NCBI GenBank assembly: GCA_033026295.1
Contig: CM065179.1
Location: forward strand, 18,841,275 to 18,905,274
DNA: 64,000 bases
Source: Channa striata
Taxonomy: Eukaryota > Chordata > Actinopteri > Anabantiformes > Channidae
Direction: 5' to 3'
This document shows positions 34,291-44,840 of this stretch, one piece after another. Numbering within the stretch: the first letter of the stretch is position 1; every line of letters begins with the position of its first letter. The notes beneath the pieces are model-generated. The model had not been told where the DNA came from. It saw only the letters and a list, made by a program, of their open reading frames with translations, and did no database searches. The position numbers and the translations under genes were made by a program.

Positions 34291-37148
34291 ATGTGGCTTT
34301 GGAATTCTTTACTGAGCTCTGACCTGACAGGAATTTTCCTGTTCGTTTTCCTCTTCCTCCTGATAGCAGACTACCTCAAAAAAAGGAATCCTCTATATTA
34401 TCCTCCTGGACCCCTGGCTCTCCCTTTTGTAGGGAATCTCTTGAGTTTGGACAATAAACATCCACACAAATATTTTACCAAGGTAAATGCAAATACACTG
34501 GTTTCATTATAGGATCAATCATATGTCTAAATGCATTATTCCTGTGTTAAAACATATTTTTGACAAGGTGTGTTTTCAAGTAAAAATACTAAGCAGATTA
34601 TCTACATTTTACTACAAGTACAAGGGCAAAAGTACTCAACTTAGAACACAATTTATTATAAACAATGATGATTGTGGTATTTATGTATAATAATTAATAA
34701 GAAGGTGTCAAATGTCACTAGTAGCAAATTTGGAGCTTAATTTTAACCAATTCATGTGTCGATAGGTACATGAAAATTGAGCATTTATTAGTTTATTATA
34801 TTTTTATATCAAACATTATTATTAATGTTGTGGCTGATCGGTGTATATAAACAATAACAACATATAAAAAATTACAATGAAACAAAGAAAAAAATGTAAT
34901 TTAAATTGCTCTAAAAAAAGAGCGTTTTGCATTTAAAATAATGTCTATAAAGAGACTAATGGGAAACACGAATACCTGGTGAAAGCTTTATAGGTTTTGT
35001 TTCTAAAAATTACGGTTCACATAATGTTTTAATTTATTGAGGTTCATTAGTTTGTTCTTTTGTTTCTTGGTCCTTGGTCTATCGTCCACAGCTGGCTGAT
35101 GACTATGGGAACGTGTTCAGCATTGCCTTTGGCAGCGAAAAGTGGGTGTGTGTGTGCGGGTACAAGATGGTGAAGGAAGCCTTAGTGACACAAGCTGAAA
35201 ACTTTGTGGATCGACCATACAGTGCAATTTCTGATAGATTTTACTCAGGAAACTCAGGTGAACACACGTCTCTCTTTCATTTGTTCCACTCTGTGAATAA
35301 ATTAACTCCCATAAGTAATTAACCCTTATTCCTCTCAACGCTTGAGTGTAGCTGGTTTGTTCATGAGCAATGGTGAAATATGGAAGACACAGCGACGCTT
35401 TGCCTTGTCTACTTTACGCACCTTTGGCCTGGGCAAAAGCATCATCGAGCAGAGTATCTGTGAGGAGGTCCGACACCTGCAGGAGGAGATAGAGAAGGAG
35501 AGAGGTGGGTCACAGTAAGAACAGCACAGCATTTATATCCACACACAAAACACGTCTTTAACAAAGTGGTCACATCTACACACTGGACTCTTTTCATTCA
35601 GGTGAACCTTTTAGCACATCAGGTCTGTTCAACAACGCTGTGTCCAACATCATTTGCCAGCTGGTGATGAGGAAACGGTTTGACTACAATGACCACAACT
35701 TCAATAACATGCTAAAATCTCTGTCTGAGATATTTAATATAGAGGGCTCCATATGGGGTCTGGTAAGTCAATATCACTTTAGGGTTAGTCAGTGTCAGAG
35801 AAAAAGCATCTTAGTGGGATTGTGATGTTCAGTCTTTGTAATTAGTGAGACTGTGATCAAATGGAAAAAGTGCTGACAGGATATTTGAAATAAAGTTTTT
35901 CTCATTACCTGTCTTACATGAAAAAGCTTTATGAATCATTTCCTGGAGTGATGAAGCACTTGCCGGGTCCTCACAACACAATTTTCAGCAGTTACACCGT
36001 CCTCCTAGACTTTATCACTCAGGAAGTAGAGCGGCACAAGAAGGACCTGGACCACAGCAGTCCCCGGGACTACATTGATGCTTTCCTCATTGAAATGGAG
36101 AAGGTATGTGAACAATTGGACAACTTTAACACATTCTGTTAAACTGATAATGATTTACTTTTGGATTCTGTATTTCTGAATAGCACAAAGACTCTGAGCT
36201 GGGTTTCAGTGAGACCAATTTGGCCATGTGCTCTCTGGATCTGTTCCTGGCCGGAACAGAGACGACCTCCACCACTTTGCAGTGGGCTTTGGTTTACATG
36301 ATCAAACACCCTGAAGTCCAAGGTATGTGGCATTAGGGGAATACACCTTAGCCCTGGTAGCTGCTCTTTGAGATTCAAAGAGAAATTGTTGCTTGATCAA
36401 TATAACCAGTAGTCATATTGTCCCTCCATATGGAATATGGATAGACAATCCATTCTGAAAATTGTATTTTTAGCAAAAGTCCAGGCTGAGATAGACCGAG
36501 TGATTGGACAGACCCGTCAGCCCACCATGGCAGACAGACCCAACCTGCCCTACACTGATGCCGTCATCCATGAGATCCAGAGGATGGGAAACATTATTCC
36601 TCTTAATGGATTAAGAATGGCTGCCAAGGACACAATGCTGGGTGGTTACTTTATACCAAAGGTGCATTCAGTCAGAAAGTCTAAAGTTCATTTCTTGCAG
36701 GATTGGTTGGTGTTAAACTTTGGCTTTCTTTTCCAGGGTACATCTCTGATGCCATTGCTGACCTCTGTGCTGTTTGACAAGACTGAATGGGAGACTCCAG
36801 ACACCTTTAACCCCGGACACTTCCTCGATGCAGAGGGAAAGTTTGTGAAGAGAGAAGCTCTGCTGCCTTTCTCTGCAGGTAAACCAGGTTTCACCTTACT
36901 TTTACACATAACCTGAAGAAGATACTAAATTTCACTGTGTGCTCTCACACTCACTGTGTGGGAACCTTTCAGGGAAACGTGTGTGTCTCGGAGAAGGCCT
37001 GGCTAAGATGGAGCTGTTCCTGTTTTTTGTTGGTTTGCTGCAGAAGTTTTCCTTTACTGCTCCTGATGGAGTAGAGCTGAGTACAGAAGGAGTTACTGGA
37101 ACAACACGTGTACCACATCCCTTCAAGGTTCACGCCAAGTCTCGTTGA
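34291..37148 (+). CDS. Cytochrome P450 family 2, class B copy 1 (B1), complete
   Basis: Nine exons: 34291-34482, 35092-35257, 35352-35504, 35602-35762, 35927-36103, 36184-36322, 36474-36661, 36737-36878 and 36973-37148. They total 1494 bases, or 497 residues plus TGA. The start MWLWNSLLSS is preceded by GTTTAAAC and conserved in B3. Landmarks are the anchor (about 11-27), YPPGPLALPFVGN, WKTQRR in helix C, LAGTETTSTT in helix I, EIQR, DTFNPGHF and FSAGKRVCLGEGL at the haem. All introns are GT-AG; the exon 5 acceptor (TGAAAAAG) is pyrimidine-poor but the same in B3. Exons 7-9 are almost the same as those of B4 although exons 1-6 differ, so the gene is a mosaic. It should be a CYP2J-related microsomal monooxygenase; the substrate is not inferable. 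Confidence 0.94.
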
Positions 37149-37363
37149 AAATATGCAACGTGGCAACAAAAACATTTTACATTTTACCAATTTATAACCG
37201 ATAATTCTGTGTGACAATTAGTTTTAAATTAAACCATTTGATATTCACGTCACTGTTGACAATATTTGTTGTTTTCGTTATAAATATGTACAACATGAAC
37301 ACTGTTTCCTAATCTTATACTGGCCAAGTTTGTTGTGGCAGTGATTTTTCTTTTTGTGTACAA

Positions 37364-37369
37364 AATAAA
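37364..37369 (+). terminator. Polyadenylation signal of B1
   Basis: AATAAA in ACAAAATAAAGGAAG lies about 215 bases after the stop. The same motif follows B4 at 56176-56181. Confidence 0.6.
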
Positions 37370-37479
37370 GGAAGATTTTTCAAGCTGGTCTCAGCAGTCT
37401 GTCTTATTACACTATAAAGGTGCTTACGTGTATATGACAATAGGACTTTGCTGCTACATCCGTCTCTGTTGTGCCCAGA

Positions 37480-38224
37480 CACCATGACTAATTGTAACCT
37501 CAGCAGGAAGTAGTTGACATTACAATGAAGTTTGTGTTATTACCAGAAGATAAGGACTAACATAGTTATAGTTAGGTAATAAGTTCGAGTAGTTGGGATA
37601 AAAGAAACGGGGCCTGATGGCATAAAAGACATTTGTCAAGACTTGTTGGAAGTGGGACCTCCCTAAGAACTTCAAGTAAGTCCATTTTCTAGCTAACAGA
37701 ATTTTGGGAGCAGCATGAATAGGAAGGCTGATAAATTCCAAAAACAAATTCAGTTAGATGCCTTTTGTTCCCACTAAACTTTGTCACTTTGGCCTCAGTA
37801 TGAACATTCAATCTGTGTACAAGGTCACAGAATGGCAGCAGACGTTCCTTATGTGTTCTCATTTTGATGAGCTGATAATATTGTTGCCCATGAGTTATTA
37901 TTATATTAGTGATATGTTAAAGCATCATATTATTTTATTACTATTACTTCAGGGTTCCTCAGACTTGAAGTGACAGAGGTTTTGTTTTTCATGGGACATT
38001 GGGACAAACAGTCATTCACATACTGTTCAAATTCTCTCTGTGAATATATTTCTACATCATTTTATGCATAAAATACTACGTTATAAACTGGTGCTGCTAA
38101 CTTGTTCTTACATAGTGTGTAGCCTCACACTATGTAAGAACAAGTACATGGACCGCAAAAGGGTTAACACAACCATGAACATGTATTATGTAATCAAGTG
38201 TTTAAAGTGACAACATCGAAAATC
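37480..38224. repeat. Conserved spacer block upstream of B2, also before B4 and B5
   Basis: This block is repeated at 46416-47340 and 56285-57209 with very high identity. It includes a minus-strand open frame of about 75 codons (37520-37747, 46651-46878, 56517-56744). That frame contains KILLARKW but no domain I can assign; it may be a LINE relic. Relative to the two other copies, this one has lost about 180 bases after position 37483. Confidence 0.7.
38100..38145. repeat. Perfect inverted repeat (20-bp arms, 6-base loop) upstream of B2
   Basis: The left arm 38100-38119 (ACTTGTTCTTACATAGTGTG) is followed by the loop TAGCCT and the exact reverse complement at 38126-38145. The homologous DNA before B4 and B5 has only the left arm, followed by CAGGGTAAAGTACA. 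The right arm is therefore specific to this copy. Confidence 0.95.
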
Positions 38225-38230
38225 TATAAA
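38225..38230 (+). promoter_or_regulatory. TATA box of pseudogene B2
   Basis: TATAAA lies 60 bases before the ATG, in a block shared with B4 and B5. Confidence 0.55.
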
Positions 38231-38284
38231 GTGCAAACACTTCCCCTGTGTCTGCTGCTGCTGCTCGTTTGGCTCGGTTTAAAC

Positions 38285-40075
38285 ATGTGGCTTTATAATA
38301 TTTTACTGAGCTTTGACCTGAAGGGAATCATATTGTTTATTTTCCTCTTCCTCCTGATCGCAGACTTTCTCAAAAACAGGAATCCTCCAAATTATCCTCC
38401 TGGACCACTGGCTCTCCCGTTTTTGGGGAATCTCTTGAGTTTGGACTATACACATCCACACAAATATTTTACCAAGGTAATGTGAACCTGAGCATTAAGG
38501 CCCAAAGATAAGAAGTACTTTCTTAGCAGTTAAAAAACACATTTTGACAAGTTATATTTTTTAAAACTAGTTTGTAAGAAGATACAGTCTCAAGTTATTT
38601 CTCGTCACTACAAAATAAATAGATTCCTTGTTATTACAAGATAACAATTTATGAGATAGTATTGCTGCCACTACAAGAAAGAAATATTACTGTGTGATTA
38701 AAATATCATAATTGTCTTGTTTTTACAAGATTATATCACATCATAATACTAGTCCTACTAATAAGTTCTTATTCAGATTATTCCAATATAGAGAATTTTC
38801 TCATTTTTATGCCGTAGATAACATTTGTTTCTCAGCAATAAGACACTGCCGTATATTGACATGAGGTAGTCAGTCAAGCCTAATCAGAAATGGATACTAA
38901 GACCAATACAGCTGTTGTACTATTCAAGTATGTGGATAATAACAAGACATTGTTCAAAACCAGTTTTTTGAGGGAATGCAAAATTGCATTGTTGCACTTA
39001 TATGCATTTGTATGTAAAATGGTGTTCAAAATGTGAAGTAAGTAAGTACGTTTACATTTTTGATTGCATTGTAATTCATTAGTTTGTTCTTTCACAGCTG
39101 GCTGATGACTATGGGAACATATTCACCTTCCGCTTTGGCAGCGACAAGTGGGTGTTTGTTTGCGGGAACAAGATGGTGAAGGAAGCCTTAGTGACACAAG
39201 CTGAAAACTTTGTGGATCGACCATACAGTGCAATTACTGGTAGATTTTACTCGGGAAACTCAGGTGCACACACATCTCTCTTTTCCTAGGCTGTAAATAA
39301 ATTAACTCCCATAAGTAATTAACCTTCTTCCTCTCAACAATTGTGTTTAGCTGGTTTGTTCGTGAGCAATGGTGAAATATGGAAGACACAGCGACGCTTT
39401 GCCTTGTCTACTTTACGCACCTTTGGCCTGGGCAAAAGCATCATCGAGCAGAGTATCTGTGAGGAGGTCGGACACCTGCAGGAGGAAATAGAGAAGGAGA
39501 GAGGTGGGTCACAGTGAGAACAGCACAGCATCCAAAACCAACAGAACCATGTATCGTCACTTGTCAGCCTCTTGCCCGGAATAACTCACTAGTCGCAAAA
39601 TCAATGCAACACATCAGCTGGAGACACCACACCACTGGATGACTTATTTGATCATTTCAAAACATGTAGCTGACAGAAATTGTGTCCATATTGATGAGAA
39701 TTGCATTAATTCTACCAGAGATCCTGATCTGTTACAAGGAAAAGCTATTTTGGGCAAATGAGGCAACATTTATTAAGATGTTGAGCGTCTGTCAGAAATA
39801 CATTATGCCATTGAGTTGAACTGTGTGTGTAGAGAGCCAAGGTAATCCTGGCTGTTGCTAAGCTGGTTTTAGCATCTGTACAGTGATTGTGAATAACAGA
39901 ATTAATTTAAAAAAATAGCTAAGGTATTTATATATATATTTATATATCTTTAGCCAAAGTAGCTTTTTCTAAAACCGTGGACTCTTGTATTTCAGGTGAG
40001 CCTTTCAGCCCATCAGGCCTCTTCAACTACGCTGTGTCTAACATCATTTGCCAGCTAGTGATGGGGAAAAGGTAA
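38285..40075 (+). pseudogene. Cytochrome P450 family 2, class B copy 2 (B2), truncated in exon 4
   Basis: Exons 1-3 are intact (38285-38476, 39098-39263, 39351-39503) and encode MWLYNILLSFDLKG, the PPGPLALPFLGN hinge and WKTQRR. Exon 4 starts normally at 39996 but stops matching after 40072, within the codons for MGKR, where TAA follows directly. The conceptual product is 196 residues. Exons 5-9, with helix I, ExxR and the haem Cys, are absent. DNA after the break resembles the 3' flank of class A genes, so a deletion or unequal exchange joined exon 4 to flank sequence. The TATA box and splice sites are still good, so transcription is possible, but no P450 enzyme can result. Confidence 0.9.
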
Positions 40076-41429
40076 ATGATGCCTTATAATGGAGGTAAAT
40101 GTTTTACATTACGTACCTACTGTACAATTTACAGCACTTACTGGTATTGTAATCTTACAGTACCAGAATTTACATTCACTAACTTACTACTATAATTGTG
40201 TGTTTTTTAGTAAGAAAATATTTGTCACCTTACTGCACATCTCTTTCTGCAACACTTATTTGACACATGAATAATAAATATTACTGAACCATTACTGTTT
40301 CAGGTTTGGTATTATACTTTAATTATTGCAAATCATCAATAACTGGTCAGGAGTAATTTAAATGAAGGATGCCTAAATGATAGTCATTTAGGCACCTAAC
40401 AGGGCTAAGGTGCATTCTTTGCTTTTCAATGTTGGACATTTTGAAAAACTATATTTAATATCTCTTGAATTCTCAGTGGAATAAGAAAACATTTATTAGT
40501 ACACTATAAATTTCACAGTAGAGATGGGAAATACGATTCTTTTGACTGACTCGGATCTTTAACTCTCGAGCAGTAAATTGAATGAATCATTTGAGTCATT
40601 TCGTTCATCTTACACCACGTGACGCTGTGTCCCTCTTGTGGTCGTTGTAAAAAGAGCTGCGGTTCTCAAACACTATAAGTCGACATGGTTTGATTCAGCT
40701 GACAAATTATAATACACAAACTGCCACAAGCAATTCAAACCATGTGAAAACCTAGCAAAGCAAGAGGACTCATTACTCCCAAGTCATATGCAAGATTAGT
40801 TCACATCGAACGAATCACCCACAAACGACACATCACTAATTCTCAGATTTTATCAGCACTTTATCCCGTAATTCTGTTAGGTCAAATCATAATTTTCAGG
40901 CAATGAGAAAACTACAAAGTTAAACGAAAAATTGCACCATTGCACTTTGTATATTGACTTGACTTTTCTAAACATAAAATCTCTAAGAGAATAACACTGG
41001 AGGTTTTTTGCATTGTCTGTAACATGGCGATACTCAGAAAATATTGACACTCTAATGTTATTATTATTATTACTAAATATATTTTACTAATATTACATTT
41101 GGGTTCAACAGACTTGCAGTGACAGAGGTCTTCAAAATTTTAAAAATTTTACACTCCCACTAAAAGTGTATGATTCCTCTTATTAATTTAGGTTCCATCA
41201 GACCTGCAGTGACAGAAGTCAAAAATGTGCTTTTATGTACTTCCGTGCACTGACACATGCACCTTTGTACAGACTCTGATTTGCTGCTTTTGATTGGGCC
41301 TTTTTTCTGTGTCTTCCGACAAAAGGGTTAAGTTTAGCACGAACACACGTGTTTGAAGTGAAGACAAGACAACCTTAAAAAGCACAAGCGCTGCTCCTGC
41401 AGCTGCTGCTGCTTTGGCTCCGTTTAAAC
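40076..41429. other. Class A-type 3' flank relic and B3 upstream region
   Basis: From about 40120 to 40530 the sequence aligns with class A 3' flank DNA (compare 29470-29790 and 17750-17800). From 40937 to the ATG of B3 it aligns with 33691-34290 upstream of B1. The LINE and purine-rich block found at 29990-33475 are missing here. A hAT-like element sits at 40519-40839. Confidence 0.65.
40519..40839. mobile_element. Short copy of the hAT-like non-autonomous element
   Basis: The ends are TAGAGATGGGAA and CACATCACTA. The flanks TTTCACAG and ATTCTCAG fit an 8-base duplication with two changes, and the uninterrupted A3 flank reads ATTCTCAG (about 29767). Internal sequence is shorter than in the copy at 14260. 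Confidence 0.65.
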
Positions 41430-41714
41430 ATGTGGCTTTGGAATTCTTTACTGAGCTCTGACCTGACAGGAATTTTCCTGTTCGTTTTCCTCTTCCTCCT
41501 GATAGCAGACTACCTCAAAAAAAGGAATCCTCCATATTATCCTCCTGGACCCCTGGCTCTCCCTTTTGTGGGGAATCTCTTGAGTTTGGACAATAAACAT
41601 CCACACAAATATTTTACCAAGGTAAATGCTAATACAACGGTTTCATTCTAGGATTAATCGTATGTCTAAATTCATAAATGTATGTTTTGTGTTAAAAATG
41701 TGTCCAAACGGGGA

Positions 41715-41749
41715 GTATACATACATGTATACATACATGTATACATACA
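41715..41749. repeat. 12-base tandem repeat, about three copies
   Basis: The unit GTATACATACAT is repeated almost three times in B3 intron 1. Confidence 0.9.
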
Positions 41750-41779
41750 ATGAAGTATGACGCTTTTGATTTGGATCCT

Positions 41780-44700
41780 GCTCTCAGACCTTTTCAAAGT
41801 GTCTTTTTAACATTTACTCGAGTAACATAGAGTCTAACAACTCAGTGTTGAGCTGGTCAACTTCACATTGATGGCGGCCAACCTAAGAAAATCTATCATG
41901 CAGCACGAGGCCTAGCGCCTCCTCGACCCACAACACCACCGGAGTCTCAAGTCCTCCCCCCAACCGCACCACGCCACAGCTTCGCCCGGAGCACGAAGCA
42001 AGGACACCCCGGACCCTAAATGTCAAACCCCCCTCTCCCTCAGAGTGACATCTCCGTGATAATTAAGGAAGACCGACTGAAAAACGCACTTGCCGAAGAC
42101 TTCAAAGGAACCGAAGAACGTGCGGAATTGGACCAGGTAAAAACTACTTTGGGCCATGGAAGGTGGGTTGTCGACGAGCCCGCAAACGGAACTGACAGAA
42201 TTAGGAAAGAAATGTGAAATATTTAGAGGGGAGGATGAGGAGGTGCAATATCTGGATCGTGGGTGTTTCAGAGGATTGTGTGGAGGTTCTGCGGCGGCCT
42301 CGAATCCGGGATCCATACACTGGTAGATCTCCACACTACACTGCCAGCGCCGTGGAGACTCAAGCGGCGTTTTACGGGGACGAGGAGGGGTTCGATTGGC
42401 ACTTCGTATCCTACAACGGAGAAGACGAGGACTTCCTGGACCCAGTGAAAGCCATGGCCCATCCTACGGGAAGCGATGGATCACTATCAATACAGAAACC
42501 GGGACTGGTAGGGAGGACACCAACAGGTAATTCCCCAGAGGACTCCAGTCTTCGTTAAATAACGAATGCATTGGAAACCATACGGGTGTAGTGATATATA
42601 TTTTCTTTTTTGAATGCATGATTTTATTCAGGAGCTTGACTTATTCATCTTCTGGACAGTCTGGTGGAAGTTTAGTTAACTTTGTCATAACTCTAAAACG
42701 CGCACAAGCGGAGTTCTATTCCCCGGTACATAACAGCTTGACAAAAAAATGTATTCTGTTGTTAATGATTTGGACTGTAAAGCTATTGTTATATCAAACC
42801 ATTCCCCTGTAACTTGATCTATCTGCATCCCCAAGACTGGATTTAAATAGCTGCCCTGGAAACCAAATTTAACTTGGCCACAACTAAGTAGGCTGAATAT
42901 TTAATCCTAAAATCCCGCTCCTTTGTATATAAACATAGTTAAAAAAACAGGGAAGCTCCTGGCCAATCACCTACGTCAGGGAACCGCTAATCTGACGATT
43001 TCCAAAATAAAAACAGACCAGGGCGTGAGGTGTACTGATACCTTAGTATAAAAAGCATTGATTAATCTCTATTTTAAATCGACCTACAGCGTTCCCTCAT
43101 TTGCTGGTGCTTCAATTACAGCCTTGGAGATCTTCTTTCAAAACATGAACATTCCCACTATAAGTGCAGACAGAGCTTTTAAATTGGACAAATTTATATT
43201 CGTCATAGATATAACCCAAGCGATCCATAGCATGTAGTCTAATAAATCGCTGGGTCCTGATGGGTTCTTCAATATTAGGCGTTTCTTTAAGGTTTTGTTA
43301 AATCCATCGTTGTCTGATATTCCGGAAGTAAGTTTCCCTTGATACTGGAAAAGCATTGGACCGGGTAAATGGGGATTTTCTCTTTTATACACTTAAAAAG
43401 TTTGGATTCAGCCCTATATTCATATCTTGGATTAAAATATTATACTCCTCTCCGTTGGCTCAGGTAAGGACGAATGATAACCATTCACCCTTCTTTGGAC
43501 TTCACCGGGGTACGAGGCAGGGATGTCCACACTGTCCCCTACTATTTGCACTTGCAGTTAAACCCCTGGGCATTGCTTTAAGACATAATGCTGATATTAG
43601 AGGGCTGTATCGTGGGAGATCAGAGCACTAAGTTTAACTATATGTGGATGATATAATGTTATTCATATCTGACCCCTCGCAATCCTTAGCAAAACTGCTG
43701 GAGCTATTAAAGGACTTCGTTGAAATATCTGGCTACAATGTAAATCTACAAAAGTGAATTTTTACAACATTTTAAAAATTTAAATAACCAAATTTCATGT
43801 TTTATCTGGAATAAGAGGCACGCACGAATTAGGCAAATTATATTACAGAAATCAGGGGACATGGCTGGTATGGGACTACCGAATTTTCAATATTATTACT
43901 GGGCTGCCAACGTTAGGGCAGTGCTTTACTAGACGCAACAAGACTATGAAAAAAAACATCAACTGTTCCAATTTCTCTCTTATCGTTGCTATGTATTAAA
44001 ATGCCAATAGTACAGCCCATATCCTCCTATTCTACGAATCCAGTTGTTTTGCCCTCTATCAGAATCTGGAATAAGTTCAGACGTCACTTTTCCCTTCATG
44101 ATCTATTTTTTGCAGCATTACCTTCATGCACAGACAATGCTTTTGGAATATGGTCAAAGTGTGGTATCGTATCAATATATAATCTTTATACCAATAATTA
44201 TGTCCGTTCATTTGAACAGCTGATGCAAAAGTTTAACATCCCTAAGATTTCTATAGGTACCTACAGCTTAGAAATTGTATTTGCTCTAACTCAGACCTGT
44301 TATGCCCCTCTCCATCCCTTTTTAGATGCCATTTACAAATGTAAACTGGCCGCAAAGAGAGCCATAGGTACCATATATGAAATGCTGAAAATGTGCAATT
44401 TAACTACAGTGGAGAAAGTAAATGGGAGGGGGGATTTACAAGAGAACATTACAGGTGAACTTTGGCAAGACATCCTGCATAGAATTCATTCATCCTCAGT
44501 TTGCCTGAAATATACTCTAATTCAATTTAAAATTGTTCATTGTCTTTACTGGTCTAAGGCAAGACTATCGAAAATTAAAGAAGATTTTGATCCCATGTGT
44601 GGCCAGTGAAAACAAGCAGCAGCAACATTGGTACACATGTTCTGGACCTGTCCAAAATTCCATACGTTTTGGGGTTTTATTTTTTATGTTCTATCAAAAA

Positions 44701-44840
44701 TATATAAAAATCCCTGTCTCCTGTTATCAACCTGTTTGGTGCACTCTAGGAGTGACCTTTTGATTGCCTTACACGCCCAAATGATTGCCTTTAGTTCCCT
44801 CCTTGCTAGGAGGAGAAGCATGTCATGCATTTACAGGTGG
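41780..44840 (+). mobile_element. L1/Tx1-like LINE in B3 intron 1
   Basis: B1 intron 1 lacks this 3-kb block. Its left part encodes an ORF1-like segment (RRCNIWIVGVSE near 42240). The right part encodes pieces of an L1-clade reverse transcriptase: LYSSPLAQVRTND, RGTRQGCPHCPLLFALAV (43510s) and YVDDIMLFISDPSQS (43630s). Next come GMGLPNFQYYYWA (43870s) and a C-terminal HMFWTCPKFHTFWGF (44630s). Many frame breaks and large internal deletions make it inactive. It has the same orientation as the gene. Borders are approximate because no target-site duplication was found. Confidence 0.85.

Noticed and set aside
35335..35532. Minus-strand open frame repeated in five class B copies (also 39334, 45457, 48459, 58211)
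   Set aside because: It is the antisense shadow of P450 exon 3; conservation comes from the sense coding sequence.
43986..44609. Open frame of 207 codons as a gene
   Set aside because: It is the C-terminal part of an L1/Tx1-like ORF2 in B3 intron 1; its neighbours encode other ORF2 parts in other frames.
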